Program-made: the position numbers and the translations under genes
Origin: Sphaerisporangium sp. TRM90804
GTDB taxonomy: Bacteria; Actinomycetota; Actinomycetes; Streptosporangiales; Streptosporangiaceae
DNA length: 64,000 bases
Assembly: GCF_029846175.1 (NCBI RefSeq)
Contig: NZ_JARWAC010000001.1
Coordinates: 124,001 to 188,000, forward strand
Reading direction: 5' to 3'
Shown: piece after piece, positions 1-8,072 of the stretch
Position numbering within the stretch: position 1 is the stretch's first letter
Layout: each line of letters starts with the position of its first letter
The notes under the pieces: generated by a model
The model's database searches: none
What the model was told of the DNA's origin: nothing
Seen by the model: only the letters and a program-made list of their open reading frames with translations

Positions 1-554
1 TGCTGCTCGACGACCGGGCTCTGGCGCTGTCACGCGCCCGGCTGCTTGAGGAGATCCTCGTCCAGGTGCCCATCGGCACGGTGCTGCTGGAGGAGGTCGC
101 CTTCCGGGGCGTGCTCCCGGCCGCGCTGGGCCGCGCCTACGGGCCGGTGGCGGCGGTCGCGGGGTCCTCGGCGCTGTTCGGGCTCTGGCACATCCTGCCG
201 TCCCTCGACATGGCGGACGCCAACCCGGCGCTCGGCCGGCTCACCGCCGGGGAGAGCCCGGGCCGGGCGACGGAGACGGCCCCGCCCGGGGAGGCGGGGA
301 CGTCCGGCGGGCGGGGGGTCCCCGCGGCGGCCGTGGTCGTCGGCTCGGTGATCTCCACGGGCGTGGTGGGCGTGTTCTTCCAGGAGCTGCGCTGGCACGG
401 GGGTCTGCTGGCGCCGTCCCTCACCCACTTGGCGACCAACTCGCTCGGGTACGTCGCGGCGCGCGTCGCCCGGCGCGTCTCCCGCGCGAAGGAGGGGAAG
501 GCGGCGCAGGCGAAGGCTCAGGCCGTGGTGACGACCTGGAACGCCTCGGCGTAG
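1..554 (+). CDS. CPBP family intramembrane metalloprotease, 3' part
   Basis: The reading frame enters from the left edge, so the N-terminus is missing. The visible part carries the three CPBP (CAAX protease and bacteriocin-processing, Abi) motifs in order: EEVAFRG (the EExxxR motif), FGLWH (FxxxH) and, near the end, HLATN. These residues form the metal-binding glutamyl-protease site inside the membrane in this family. A Pro/Gly/Ala-rich insert separates the second and third motifs. The C-terminus is basic (RRVSRAKEGK), probably cytoplasmic. Such proteins cleave membrane or prenylated substrates; the substrate here is unknown. The last 37 bp overlap the convergent PIG-L gene. The family call is firm; the biological role is not visible. 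Confidence 0.85.
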   Translation, partial: LLDDRALALSRARLLEEILVQVPIGTVLLEEVAFRGVLPAALGRAYGPVAAVAGSSALFGLWHILPSLDMADANPALGRLTAGESPGRATETAPPGEAGTSGGRGVPAAAVVVGSVISTGVVGVFFQELRWHGGLLAPSLTHLATNSLGYVAARVARRVSRAKEGKAAQAKAQAVVTTWNASA

Positions 555-1246
555 GCGCCGTCGGGCAAGCCCGCTGCCTTGGCGTTCGTGCCGAGGAAGG
601 CCTTGACGAACTTCTCCAGGCCGTCGTCCATGTGCGAGGTCTGCGTGACGTGGGCCCGCAGCGCCGCGAGCTTGCGGTCCAGGGTGGCGGTGACGTCGAC
701 GTAGTGGTCCGACGCCTGGCCCCCGGTCAGCCACACCTCGCGCACCGTCCAGGCATCGAGCCCCTCGTCGGCCAGCAGCTCGGGGAAGGCGTACGGGTTG
801 CGGGCGTCGGGATAGACCGCGTCGAGCGTGGCGGAGCCGACGGCCCGGTGGTCGGGGTGGCTCGGCCCGATGCGCGCGTAGTTGCGCTCCGGGGTGGAGG
901 TGATCACCCGGTCGGGGCGCACCTGGCGGATCACGCGGGCGATGTCGCGGCGCAGGCCCAGGGTCGGCTCCAAGGTGCCGTCCCCGTAGCCCAGGAACCG
1001 CAGGTCGAAGACGCCGACCCGCTTGGCGGCCTCGGTCTGCTCGGCGCGGCGCAGCGTCGCCATCGAGCCGTTGTCGACGCCCCGGTCGAACCCTCCGGCG
1101 TCACCGTCGGTGACGACGCAGTACACCACTTCGATACCCTTGTCGGTGAACGTCGCGACGGTCCCCGCCGCGCCGAAGTCCACGTCGTCCGGGTGCGCGG
1201 TCACCACGAGCACTCGACTGATCTGTGAGTCGTCCAGCGCGGTCAC
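518..1246 (-). CDS. PIG-L family deacetylase
   Basis: A 242-aa protein of the PIG-L/LmbE (N-acetylglucosaminyl deacetylase-like) zinc hydrolase family. The N-terminal AHPDD motif (residues 17-21) and a downstream PSHPDHRA motif (near residue 128) supply the zinc ligands and catalytic Asp of this family. The mycothiol enzymes MshB and Mca are relatives, but the sequence does not assign it to either, so the substrate remains open. The start is a GTG preceded by a strong GAGGAGG ribosome site; a longer upstream frame exists but has no such site. The 3' end overlaps the CPBP protease gene on the other strand. Its promoter region is shared divergently with pcrA. Confidence 0.85.
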   Translation of the reverse strand: MTALDDSQISRVLVVTAHPDDVDFGAAGTVATFTDKGIEVVYCVVTDGDAGGFDRGVDNGSMATLRRAEQTEAAKRVGVFDLRFLGYGDGTLEPTLGLRRDIARVIRQVRPDRVITSTPERNYARIGPSHPDHRAVGSATLDAVYPDARNPYAFPELLADEGLDAWTVREVWLTGGQASDHYVDVTATLDRKLAALRAHVTQTSHMDDGLEKFVKAFLGTNAKAAGLPDGAYAEAFQVVTTA

Positions 1247-1383
1247 GATTGTCCTCCTCGGTTCACAGGGCGGTGAACAAAGGGCATTGTCTCGATATTT
1301 CCACCCGGACGCCGTCCGGCCACGCCGGTCGGCCCGGCCCGCCCGGCGGCCCGGTGCCCCGGTGGCGCCGAAGAGGCGCCCAC

Positions 1384-1405
1384 TGTCGGTGGCGCGCCAT
1401 AACCT
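1384..1405 (+). promoter_or_regulatory. DNA-damage type promoter (RecA-NDp/PafBC-like) of pcrA
   Basis: TGTCGGTG (1384-1391), exactly 8 nt, then TAACCT (1400-1405). From memory, the actinobacterial LexA-independent damage promoter is TTGTCRGTG-N8-TANNNT; this copy differs only at the first base. The -10 lies 6 nt before the pcrA GTG, so transcription would begin at or next to the start codon (leaderless). The match is seen directly; PafBC control is inferred. Confidence 0.65.
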
Positions 1406-1411
1406 AGGGGC

Positions 1412-3673
1412 GTGTCGAGCCGCGCCGTGAACCCCACCGTTGATCACCCCCTCCTCGACGGCCTCAACCCGCAGCAGCGGGACGCCGTCGTCCACGAGGG
1501 CACCCCGCTCCTGATCGTCGCGGGCGCGGGCTCGGGCAAGACTCGGGTGCTCGCCCATCGCATCGCCTACCTGCTGGCCGAGCGCGCCGCGCAGCCGCAG
1601 GAGATCCTGGCGATCACCTTCACCAACAAGGCCGCCAGAGAGATGCGCGAGCGGGTCGAGCGGCTGGTCGGCCCGAGGGCCAAGGCCATGTGGGTGCTCA
1701 CCTTCCACAGCGCCTGCATCCGCATCCTGCGCCGCGAGGCCAAGCGGCTGGGCTTCACCCCGAGCTTCTCGATCTACGACCAGGCCGACTCCCAGCGCCT
1801 GATGGCGATGGTCTGCCGCGAGCTGGAGCTCGACCCCAAGCGCTACCCGCCGCGCTCGTTCTCGGCGCAGGTCAGCAACCTGAAGAACGAGCTGATCGAC
1901 TACGAGACGGCGGCCGGCAAGGCGCAGACCCACCTGGAGCGCACGCTCGCCGAGGCCTACCGCACCTACCAGCAGCGGCTCACCGAGGCCGGCGCGATGG
2001 ACTTCGACGACATCATCATGCTGACCGTCACCCTGTTCCAGCTCTTCCCCGACGTCGCCGAGCACTACCGGCGCCGCTTCCGGCACGTGCTCGTCGACGA
2101 GTACCAGGACACCAACCACGCGCAGTACATCCTGATCCGCGAGCTCGTCGGCCGTCCCGAGCTGCGCACCGCCGACGGCGACCTCGTGCGGCCGGGCACG
2201 GTCGCCCCGGCCGAGCTGTGCGTGGTGGGCGACGCCGACCAGTCGATCTACGCCTTCCGCGGCGCGACGATCCGCAACATCCTGGAGTTCGAGCGCGACT
2301 ACACCGACGCCCGCACCATCCTGCTGGAGCAGAACTACCGCTCCACCCAGACCATCCTGTCGGCCGCCAACGCGGTGATCGCGCGCAACGAGAGCCGCAA
2401 GCCCAAGAACCTCTGGTCCGACCAGGGCGCCGGGCCCAAGATCATCGGCTATGTCGGCGACAACGAGCACGACGAGGCGATGTTCGTCGCCCAGGAGGTC
2501 GACCGCCTCACCGACGAGGAGGACGTCACGCCGGGCCAGGTGGCCGTGTTCTACCGCACCAACGCCGCCTCCCGCGTCTTCGAGGAGATCTTCATCCGCA
2601 CCGGCCTGCCGTACAAGGTGGTCGGGGGCGTGCGGTTCTACGAGCGCAGGGAGGTCCGCGACCTGCTGGCCTACCTTCGTGTGCTCGCCAACCCCACCGA
2701 CACCGTGTCGCTGCGCCGCGTGATCAACGTCCCCAAGCGCGGCATCGGCGACCGCGCCGAGGCCATGGTCGAGGCCTTCGCGGCCCGCGAGCGCGTCCCG
2801 TTCTGGGAGGCCATGCGGCGGGTGGAGGAGGTCCCCGGCATGGCCACCCGGTCGGTGAACGCCATCCGCGAGTTCGTCACGCTGCTCGACGAGCTGCGCG
2901 GAAAGGAGCTGCAGATCTCCGAGGTCGCCGAGGAGGTGCTGGCCGCCACCGGCTACCGCACCGAGCTGGAGACCTCCGGCGACCCGCAGGACGAGAGCAG
3001 GCTGGAGAACCTCAACGAGCTGATCTCGGTCGCCCAGGAGTTCGAGGAGGCCAACCCCGACGGCACGCTGGTCGACTTCCTGGAACAGGTCTCGCTGGTG
3101 GCCGACGCCGACCAGATCCCCGAGGGCGAGGATCACCAGGGCATGGTCACGTTGATGACGCTGCACACCGCCAAGGGGCTGGAGTTCCCGGTGGTGTTCC
3201 TCACCGGCCTGGAGGACGGCGTGTTCCCGCACATGCGCTCCCTGGGCGAGCCGCGCGAGCTGGAGGAGGAGCGCCGGCTGGCCTACGTCGGCATCACCCG
3301 CGCCCAGCAGCGCCTGTACGTCTCGCGCGCGGCGGTGCGCAGCTCGTGGGGCGCCCCGGCGTTCAACCCGGCCTCCCGGTTCCTCGCCGAGGTCCCCGCC
3401 GACCTGCTCGACTGGCGCGGCGACCCCGCGAAGACCGCCTGGGGCGCGGCCACCTCCCGCCAGAGCCGCGCCTCCGCCCCCGCCCCGAAGAAGACCGGCG
3501 GCCGGGTGATCCCCAACCTCACCCCCGGCGACCGCGTCTCCCACGACTCCTTCGGCCTGGGCACCGTCGTCACCGTGGAAGGCATGGCGGAGAAGACCAA
3601 GGTCAAGATCGACTTCGGCTCCGGCGGCGAGAAGACCCTCCTGCTCGCCTACGCCCCGCTCGAAAAGCTCTAG
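1412..3673 (+). CDS. pcrA: ATP-dependent DNA helicase PcrA/UvrD
   Basis: A 753-aa superfamily 1A 3'-5' helicase for DNA repair and replication-conflict resolution. All helicase motifs are present: Q motif LNPQQRDAV (18-26), Walker A AGAGSGKT (37-44), motif II DEYQDTN, motif III GDADQSIYAFRG, EQNYRST, TLHTAKGLEF (motif V) and YVGITRAQQ (motif VI). The C-terminus (GDRVSHDSFGLGTVV to PLEKL) is the Tudor-like tail through which PcrA binds RNA polymerase. The start is GTG at 1412 with no Shine-Dalgarno sequence. A TAACCT -10 sits 6 nt upstream, so the mRNA is probably leaderless and driven by the damage-type promoter described separately. Length and motif set are complete. Confidence 0.96.
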   Translation: MSSRAVNPTVDHPLLDGLNPQQRDAVVHEGTPLLIVAGAGSGKTRVLAHRIAYLLAERAAQPQEILAITFTNKAAREMRERVERLVGPRAKAMWVLTFHSACIRILRREAKRLGFTPSFSIYDQADSQRLMAMVCRELELDPKRYPPRSFSAQVSNLKNELIDYETAAGKAQTHLERTLAEAYRTYQQRLTEAGAMDFDDIIMLTVTLFQLFPDVAEHYRRRFRHVLVDEYQDTNHAQYILIRELVGRPELRTADGDLVRPGTVAPAELCVVGDADQSIYAFRGATIRNILEFERDYTDARTILLEQNYRSTQTILSAANAVIARNESRKPKNLWSDQGAGPKIIGYVGDNEHDEAMFVAQEVDRLTDEEDVTPGQVAVFYRTNAASRVFEEIFIRTGLPYKVVGGVRFYERREVRDLLAYLRVLANPTDTVSLRRVINVPKRGIGDRAEAMVEAFAARERVPFWEAMRRVEEVPGMATRSVNAIREFVTLLDELRGKELQISEVAEEVLAATGYRTELETSGDPQDESRLENLNELISVAQEFEEANPDGTLVDFLEQVSLVADADQIPEGEDHQGMVTLMTLHTAKGLEFPVVFLTGLEDGVFPHMRSLGEPRELEEERRLAYVGITRAQQRLYVSRAAVRSSWGAPAFNPASRFLAEVPADLLDWRGDPAKTAWGAATSRQSRASAPAPKKTGGRVIPNLTPGDRVSHDSFGLGTVVTVEGMAEKTKVKIDFGSGGEKTLLLAYAPLEKL

Positions 3674-3697
3674 GCGAACCACCTGCCCACCCGCCTG

Positions 3698-3735
3698 CGA
3701 ATGGTGCCTTCGGCGCAGCCTTATCAAGGGCGACC
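3698..3735 (+). repeat. Dispersed repeat element A, copy 1
   Basis: Core AATGGTGCCTTCGGCGC followed by AGCCTTATCAAGGGCGACC. The core folds as a short hairpin with a TTC loop. It shares its core with copies at 3958, 4409 (inverted), 15985 (inverted), 52033 (degenerate), 54242 and 62053 (inverted). Confidence 0.7.
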
Positions 3736-3810
3736 CCCTCGCTCGCCTTCCACCCCACCGTCGCGCAGGCAACCGCCTCAGCCACCCTCCACCTGCACGG
3801 TCCCTGTTAT

Positions 3811-3871
3811 CGGCGCCGCGTCGGTGGGAGGTAGTGCGGCGAGTACGGCGCCGCCGTACGGCGCGCAACCC
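3811..3871 (+). repeat. Dispersed repeat element B, copy 1
   Basis: GGCGCCGCGTCGGTG near the left end and the palindrome CGCCGTACGGCG near the right end. It lies about 75 bp downstream of element A copy 1. Related copies are at 4048 and 4178 (both inverted), 54081 and 54477. Confidence 0.65.
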
Positions 3872-3957
3872 TGCGAACGTCCGGGCTGCCAGGGGACGCC
3901 CATGGATCCAGCGAGGATCCGCGGGCTCACCCCAGCGGTGAGCGTCGGCCCTCCGCC

Positions 3958-4005
3958 CGCCTGCGAAATGGTGCTTTCGGCGCAGCCTCACCAAGGGCGA
4001 CCCTC
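3958..4005 (+). repeat. Dispersed repeat element A, copy 2
   Basis: CTGCGAAATGGTGCTTTCGG then CGCAGCCTCACCAAGGGCGA. It differs from copy 1 by a few substitutions and is followed by a related C-rich tail. Confidence 0.7.
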
Positions 4006-4047
4006 ACCGGCCCAACTCCCACCATCGCGCGCACGACCGCCCGCAGC

Positions 4048-4120
4048 CGTTCACCGGGTTGCGCGCCGTAGGAAGGCGCCGACTTCGCCGCACTACTTCT
4101 CACCGACGCGGCGCCGCAAG
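4048..4120 (-). repeat. Dispersed repeat element B, copy 2 (inverted)
   Basis: Read on the minus strand it has GGCGCCGCGTCGGTGAGAAG at one end and GGCGCGCAACCCGGTGAACG at the other, matching the ends of the 54-kb copies with several changes. Confidence 0.6.
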
Positions 4121-4177
4121 GCACTCCATCGGGCGGGGAGGGTGGTGCAGGGTGCGGGTGGGTGGCCCCGGTGTCGC

Positions 4178-4250
4178 GCGCCGTGTGGCGGCGCCGTTTT
4201 GGCCGTGCTACGTCTCACCGACGCGGCGCCGCAAAGGACACTCCATCGGG
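4178..4250 (-). repeat. Dispersed repeat element B, copy 3 (inverted, diverged)
   Basis: TCTCACCGACGCGGCGCCGC on the plus strand is the inverted left end of element B. The other half is diverged (GGCGGCGCCGTTTTGGCCG). Its right flank repeats the flank of copy 2. Confidence 0.5.
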
Positions 4251-4408
4251 CGGGGGAGGATGACGCCGGCTGCAGGTGGGGGGTCCCGTTGTCGCGTGGT
4301 GAGGAGCCGCGGCCACTCAGGGGGTAAGACGAATCAATCGCCCTGCCTCCCTGCCCTTCAGCGGCTTAGGACAGCCACTCGCGCCACCATGGGGGACCGG
4401 GCCCGAGG

Positions 4409-4443
4409 GGGCCCTTGAGAAAGCGCGCCGAAGGCACCATTTC
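4409..4443 (-). repeat. Dispersed repeat element A, copy 3 (inverted)
   Basis: On the minus strand: AAATGGTGCCTTCGGCGC followed by GCTTTCTCAAGGGC. This is one of the best-conserved copies and closes the repeat cluster. Confidence 0.7.
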
Positions 4444-4696
4444 CTCGGCGGTGGCGATTTCCTCGGCGGCGGTGGCGAGTCGGCGGCAGCGGTGACGAAC
4501 CGGCGGCAGAGGCATCGTGAGCCGTGCTGACATGAGGATCATCGTCGGCCGGACATCTTCGAGGCCGACCCCGAGGGCGCTTGGATCCGATGCCTGGGAA
4601 GCGGGCGCCGTCGTAGGGAGGCTTGCTCGGGGCGTTCAGGTGGGGGCAGGGGGAAGCCCCGGGCTCAGGCGGGAGCCCGGGGCTTTGGCGGGGGAG

Positions 4697-5560
4697 TCAG
4701 AGGCGGGTGGTGAGGACGGAGTCGGGGGTGATGACGAAGGTGGGGTCGGCGGGCGGGGCGTCCTCGGGGAGGTCCTTGATGTCGATCACGTCGGCGGGGG
4801 TCTTGATGGCGACGCTGGAGCCCCAGCCGCTGTAGGTGGAGGTGTTCGACACCCGCACGTCGCCGAGCGACTCCACCCGCGCGTCGTGGGCGGTGGAGAA
4901 GCGGCGGGGGAGCAGGTCGCGCCCGAGCCAGAGGCTCCAGGCGACCTTGGTCGCGGAGGCCGACCGGCTGAGCCCGTCGGCCTTCCCGCGCAGGGCCGGC
5001 GTCAGCCCGTACAGCTTGCCCAGGCTGATCGTGCCGGAGTAGCGCGTCGTCGAGGCGCCGCCGACCGTGCCGCCGGCCCTCTTGGACGCGGCGGTGGCGA
5101 GCAGCCCCTGGTAGGCCGTGCGGACGGCCAGGTCGATCTCGGGCGCGAAGGACCTCTGGCCGAAGAGCACCCCGCCGTCGAGCTTGACCCACCGCACGCC
5201 CGGAGGGATGCGCGCGTCGTAGGAGCCGCCGTGCGCGTAGGTCGCGTCGCCGGCGGCGATGCGGCGCACCGGCTTCAGGCCCGGCTGCTCGGCCACGAGC
5301 GAGCGGGCGACGAGGTCGGAGGTGACGACGCCCGAGCGGTCGAACCCGAGCTTGCCGGAGATCGCGCTGCCGCCCACGACCGCGCCGTCCTTGGCGATCG
5401 TCGAGCTGTGGCTGATCTTGACTCCGTGGCCGGCGACGAACTGCCGCGCGAGCGCGGAATGGGCTCCGGAGGGCGCGGCGTCGGCGCTCGCCGCCGGAGC
5501 GCCCGGAGCGATCAGGGTGGCGGCCACGACGCCGGTGATCGTGGCGATCCATCGCCTCAT
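4697..5560 (-). CDS. Secreted protein, possibly LolA/LprG-like fold
   Basis: A 287-aa protein starting at ATG 5560 behind an AAGGAGGA ribosome site. Residues 1-29 (MRRWIATITG then a hydrophobic run to APAASA) form a Sec signal peptide with an AxA-type cleavage site. There is no lipobox Cys, so it is probably released or cell-wall located. The mature part has alternating polar/hydrophobic strands with segments such as GDATYAHGGSYD, PPGVRWVKLDGG and TTRYSGTISLGKL. These recall LolA/LprG-like lipid-binding proteins of actinomycetes. I infer that similarity from pattern only; no catalytic motif is seen. It stands alone, convergent with pcrA across the repeat region. Confidence 0.65.
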   Translation of the reverse strand: MRRWIATITGVVAATLIAPGAPAASADAAPSGAHSALARQFVAGHGVKISHSSTIAKDGAVVGGSAISGKLGFDRSGVVTSDLVARSLVAEQPGLKPVRRIAAGDATYAHGGSYDARIPPGVRWVKLDGGVLFGQRSFAPEIDLAVRTAYQGLLATAASKRAGGTVGGASTTRYSGTISLGKLYGLTPALRGKADGLSRSASATKVAWSLWLGRDLLPRRFSTAHDARVESLGDVRVSNTSTYSGWGSSVAIKTPADVIDIKDLPEDAPPADPTFVITPDSVLTTRL

Positions 5561-5849
5561 TTGGGGGGTCCTCCTTGTCGGGCCCCCGATGCGGGGCCAG
5601 GGTGCACGCGAGCTGGAGGTTACCGGGTTCTCCATGGGGCTATGGGGACTTTTGAGGCTTTTGGCGAACTTGGTGGAATTTGCCGTACCCCATTGCCCCG
5701 CCGCACGGAGTACGGCCCCCCCGGCGGCCGTTGTCGGTCCTGGTGGCGGCTAGGCTTCTGGGGCCAGGTTTCCGGTCGAGTGCGGGCACTCCGAGGCCTG
5801 GTCCTCAACGTAGAGAAGAAGCAAGCCGGACAAGCAAGGACGGACCCTC

Positions 5850-7028
5850 GTGGACCTGTTCGAACATCAGGCGAAGGAGCTCTTCGCGGAGTACGGCATC
5901 CCGGTGCCGCGCGGCGTGGTCGCGCACACCGTGGATGAGGCGCGCGCGGCGGCCGAGGAGCTGACCGGCCGCGTCGTCGTCAAGGCCCAGGTCAAGACCG
6001 GGGGCCGCGGCAAGGCGGGCGGCGTCAAGCTCGCCTCCGACGCCCCGGACGCCGAGCAGAAGGCGACCGAGATCCTCGGCATGGACATCAAGGGTCACAC
6101 GGTCCACAAGGTCCTGGTGGAGGAGGCCAGCGCGATCGCGGAGGAGTACTACTTCTCCTTCCTGCTCGACCGCGCGAACCGCACCTTCCTCGCCATCTGC
6201 TCCGCCGCGGGCGGCATGGACATCGAAGAGGTCGCGCACACGGCGCCCGACAAGGTGGCCAAGGTGCCGGTCTCCCCGCTGACCGGCGTCGACCGCGAGC
6301 ACGCCCGCGAGATCGCCAAGGCGGGCGGGCTCCCGGAGGCCGCGCTCGACGGCGCCGCCGACCTCATCGAGAAGCTGTGGGCCGTCTTCGTCGACGAGGA
6401 CGCCACCCTGGTCGAGGTCAACCCGATGATCCTCACCGCCGACGGCGAGGTGAAGGCCCTCGACGGCAAGGTCACCCTCGACGACAACGCCGGCTTCCGC
6501 CAGGCCGAGCACGAGGGCTACGCCGACAAGGCCGCCGAGGACCCCCTGGAGGCCCGGGCCAAGGAGAAGGACCTCAACTACGTCAAGCTCGACGGCTCGG
6601 TCGGCATCATCGGCAACGGCGCGGGCCTGGTCATGTCCACGCTGGACGTCGTCGCCTACGCCGGCGAGCAGTTCGGCGGGCAGAAGCCGGCCAACTTCCT
6701 CGACATCGGCGGCGGCGCCTCGGCGGAGGTCATGGCCAACGGCCTGGAGATCGTCCTGTCCGACCCCAGCGTCAAGTCGGTGTTCGTGAACGTCTTCGGC
6801 GGCATCACCGCCTGCGACGCGGTGGCCAACGGCATCGTCTCGGCGTTCAAGCTGCTCGACGAGCGCGGCGAGACCGTCACCCACCCGCTGGTCGTCCGGC
6901 TGGACGGCAACAACGCCACCCTCGGGCGGCAGATCCTCTCCGACGCCGCGCTGAGCGGCGTCGAGCTCGTGGACACCATGGACGACGCGGCCAAGCGTGC
7001 CGCCGAACTCGCGGCGGTGGGTGCGTAA
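5850..7028 (+). CDS. sucC: ADP-forming succinyl-CoA ligase, beta subunit
   Basis: A 392-aa ATP-grasp subunit that, with SucD, interconverts succinyl-CoA and succinate plus ATP in the TCA cycle. It begins [20 protein letters not shown], a signature start of SucC. It has the ATP-grasp lysine region ([19 protein letters not shown]), the metal-binding VEVNPM segment (near residue 190) and the C-terminal LDIGGGAS and FGGITACD motifs of the CoA/succinate half. The GTG start follows an AAGGACGG ribosome site. A TAGGCT element around 5750 is a possible -10. The stop codon overlaps the sucD ATG by one base (TAATG), so the pair is translationally coupled. Confidence 0.97.
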   Translation: MDLFEHQAKELFAEYGIPVPRGVVAHTVDEARAAAEELTGRVVVKAQVKTGGRGKAGGVKLASDAPDAEQKATEILGMDIKGHTVHKVLVEEASAIAEEYYFSFLLDRANRTFLAICSAAGGMDIEEVAHTAPDKVAKVPVSPLTGVDREHAREIAKAGGLPEAALDGAADLIEKLWAVFVDEDATLVEVNPMILTADGEVKALDGKVTLDDNAGFRQAEHEGYADKAAEDPLEARAKEKDLNYVKLDGSVGIIGNGAGLVMSTLDVVAYAGEQFGGQKPANFLDIGGGASAEVMANGLEIVLSDPSVKSVFVNVFGGITACDAVANGIVSAFKLLDERGETVTHPLVVRLDGNNATLGRQILSDAALSGVELVDTMDDAAKRAAELAAVGA

Positions 7029-7915
7029 TGGCTATCTGGTTGACCGAGAACAGCAAGATCATCGTGCAGGGCATGACGGGTTCCGAGGGCTCCAAGCACA
7101 CTCGCCGCATGCTCAAGGCGGGCGCCAAGGTCGTCGGCGGCACCAACCCCCGCAAGGCCGGCACGACCGTCGACTTCGACGGCGTGGAGCTGCCCGTGTT
7201 CGCCACCGTGGCCGAGGCCATGGCGGCCACGGGCGCCGACGTCACCGTGATCTTCGTGCCCCCCGCGGGCACCAAGACGGCCGTCATCGAGGCGATCGAC
7301 GCCGGCATCCCGCTCGCCGTCGTCATCACCGAGGGCGTGCCGGTGCACGACAGCACCGAGTTCTGGGCGTACGCGGAGTCCAAGGGCAACGCCACCCGCA
7401 TCATCGGCCCGAACTGCCCCGGCATCGCCTCGCCCGGCGCCTCCAACGCCGGCATCATCCCGGCCGACATCACCTCCGCGGGCCGCATCGGCCTGGTGAG
7501 CAAGTCGGGCACTTTGACGTACCAGTTGATGTACGAGCTGCGTGACGTCGGGTTCTCCACGGCGGTGGGCATCGGCGGCGACCCGGTGATCGGCACGACG
7601 CACATCGACGCGCTGGAGGCGTTCCAGAACGACCCCGGCACCGAGGCGATCGTGATGATCGGCGAGATCGGCGGGGACGCCGAGGAGCGCGCGGCGGCCT
7701 ACATCGAGAAGCACGTCACCAAGCCGGTCGTGGCCTACGTCGCGGGCTTCACCGCCCCCGAGGGCAAGACCATGGGGCACGCCGGCGCGATCGTGTCCGG
7801 CTCGGCCGGCACCGCGCAGGCCAAGAAGGAAGCGCTGGAGAAGGTCGGCGTCCGCGTCGGCAAGACCCCCAGCGAGACCGCCCGCCTCATGCGCGAGGTC
7901 ATGCGCTCCCGCTGA
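7028..7915 (+). CDS. sucD: Succinyl-CoA ligase, alpha subunit
   Basis: A 295-aa CoA-binding subunit partnering SucC. The N-terminal Rossmann CoA site is visible ([18 protein letters not shown]), then IIGPNCPGI and the phosphohistidine loop [10 protein letters not shown] with His251, which carries phosphate between ATP and succinyl phosphate. Length is normal for the family. The ATG overlaps the last base of sucC. A strong hairpin follows the stop codon. In Streptomyces and here, sucCD is followed by a polytopic membrane gene and then purN-purH. Confidence 0.97.
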   Translation: MAIWLTENSKIIVQGMTGSEGSKHTRRMLKAGAKVVGGTNPRKAGTTVDFDGVELPVFATVAEAMAATGADVTVIFVPPAGTKTAVIEAIDAGIPLAVVITEGVPVHDSTEFWAYAESKGNATRIIGPNCPGIASPGASNAGIIPADITSAGRIGLVSKSGTLTYQLMYELRDVGFSTAVGIGGDPVIGTTHIDALEAFQNDPGTEAIVMIGEIGGDAEERAAAYIEKHVTKPVVAYVAGFTAPEGKTMGHAGAIVSGSAGTAQAKKEALEKVGVRVGKTPSETARLMREVMRSR

Positions 7916-7930
7916 CCGCGAGCCTCACCC

Positions 7931-7958
7931 CTCCGGGGCCGCCCAGGCGGCCCCGGAG
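7931..7958 (+). terminator. Hairpin terminator after sucCD
   Basis: CTCCGGGGCCGC pairs with GCGGCCCCGGAG across a loop of a few bases, starting 16 bp after the sucD stop. The T-tract is missing, as is common for actinomycete terminators. Confidence 0.65.
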
Positions 7959-8072
7959 AGGCGCTCGTCGTCCGGGCATCCGGGTCGTCCGGCCGCTCCT
8001 GAGGGACAAAGAGGGCGACACGCGGGCGGGGTGTGCCCGTGCCGGGCGGGGATGCTGAGAACATCGACTACT

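Larger units (their letters stand above)
3674..4696. other. 1.0-kb intergenic region filled with hairpin repeats
   Basis: I see no convincing gene between pcrA and the convergent secreted-protein gene. The G+C-rich frames here lack start signals and resemble no family. The stretch is built largely from copies of two repeat elements (A and B, entered separately) in both orientations. Two segments ending in a CACTCCATCGGGCGGGG-like sequence (about 4104-4142 and 4219-4260) form an imperfect duplication. Short GGCGG-rich direct repeats follow at 4443-4510. Confidence 0.7.

Noticed and set aside
1247-3994. Very long open frame opposite pcrA
   Set aside because: It is the antisense shadow of pcrA in GC-rich DNA. 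Its translation is Gly/Val/His/Arg-rich with no domain; only its last part (the PIG-L gene) is real.
3674-4500. Arg/Pro-rich frames in the gap after pcrA as genes
   Set aside because: They lack ribosome sites, change frame across repeat copies and have amino-acid composition expected from GC-rich repeats.
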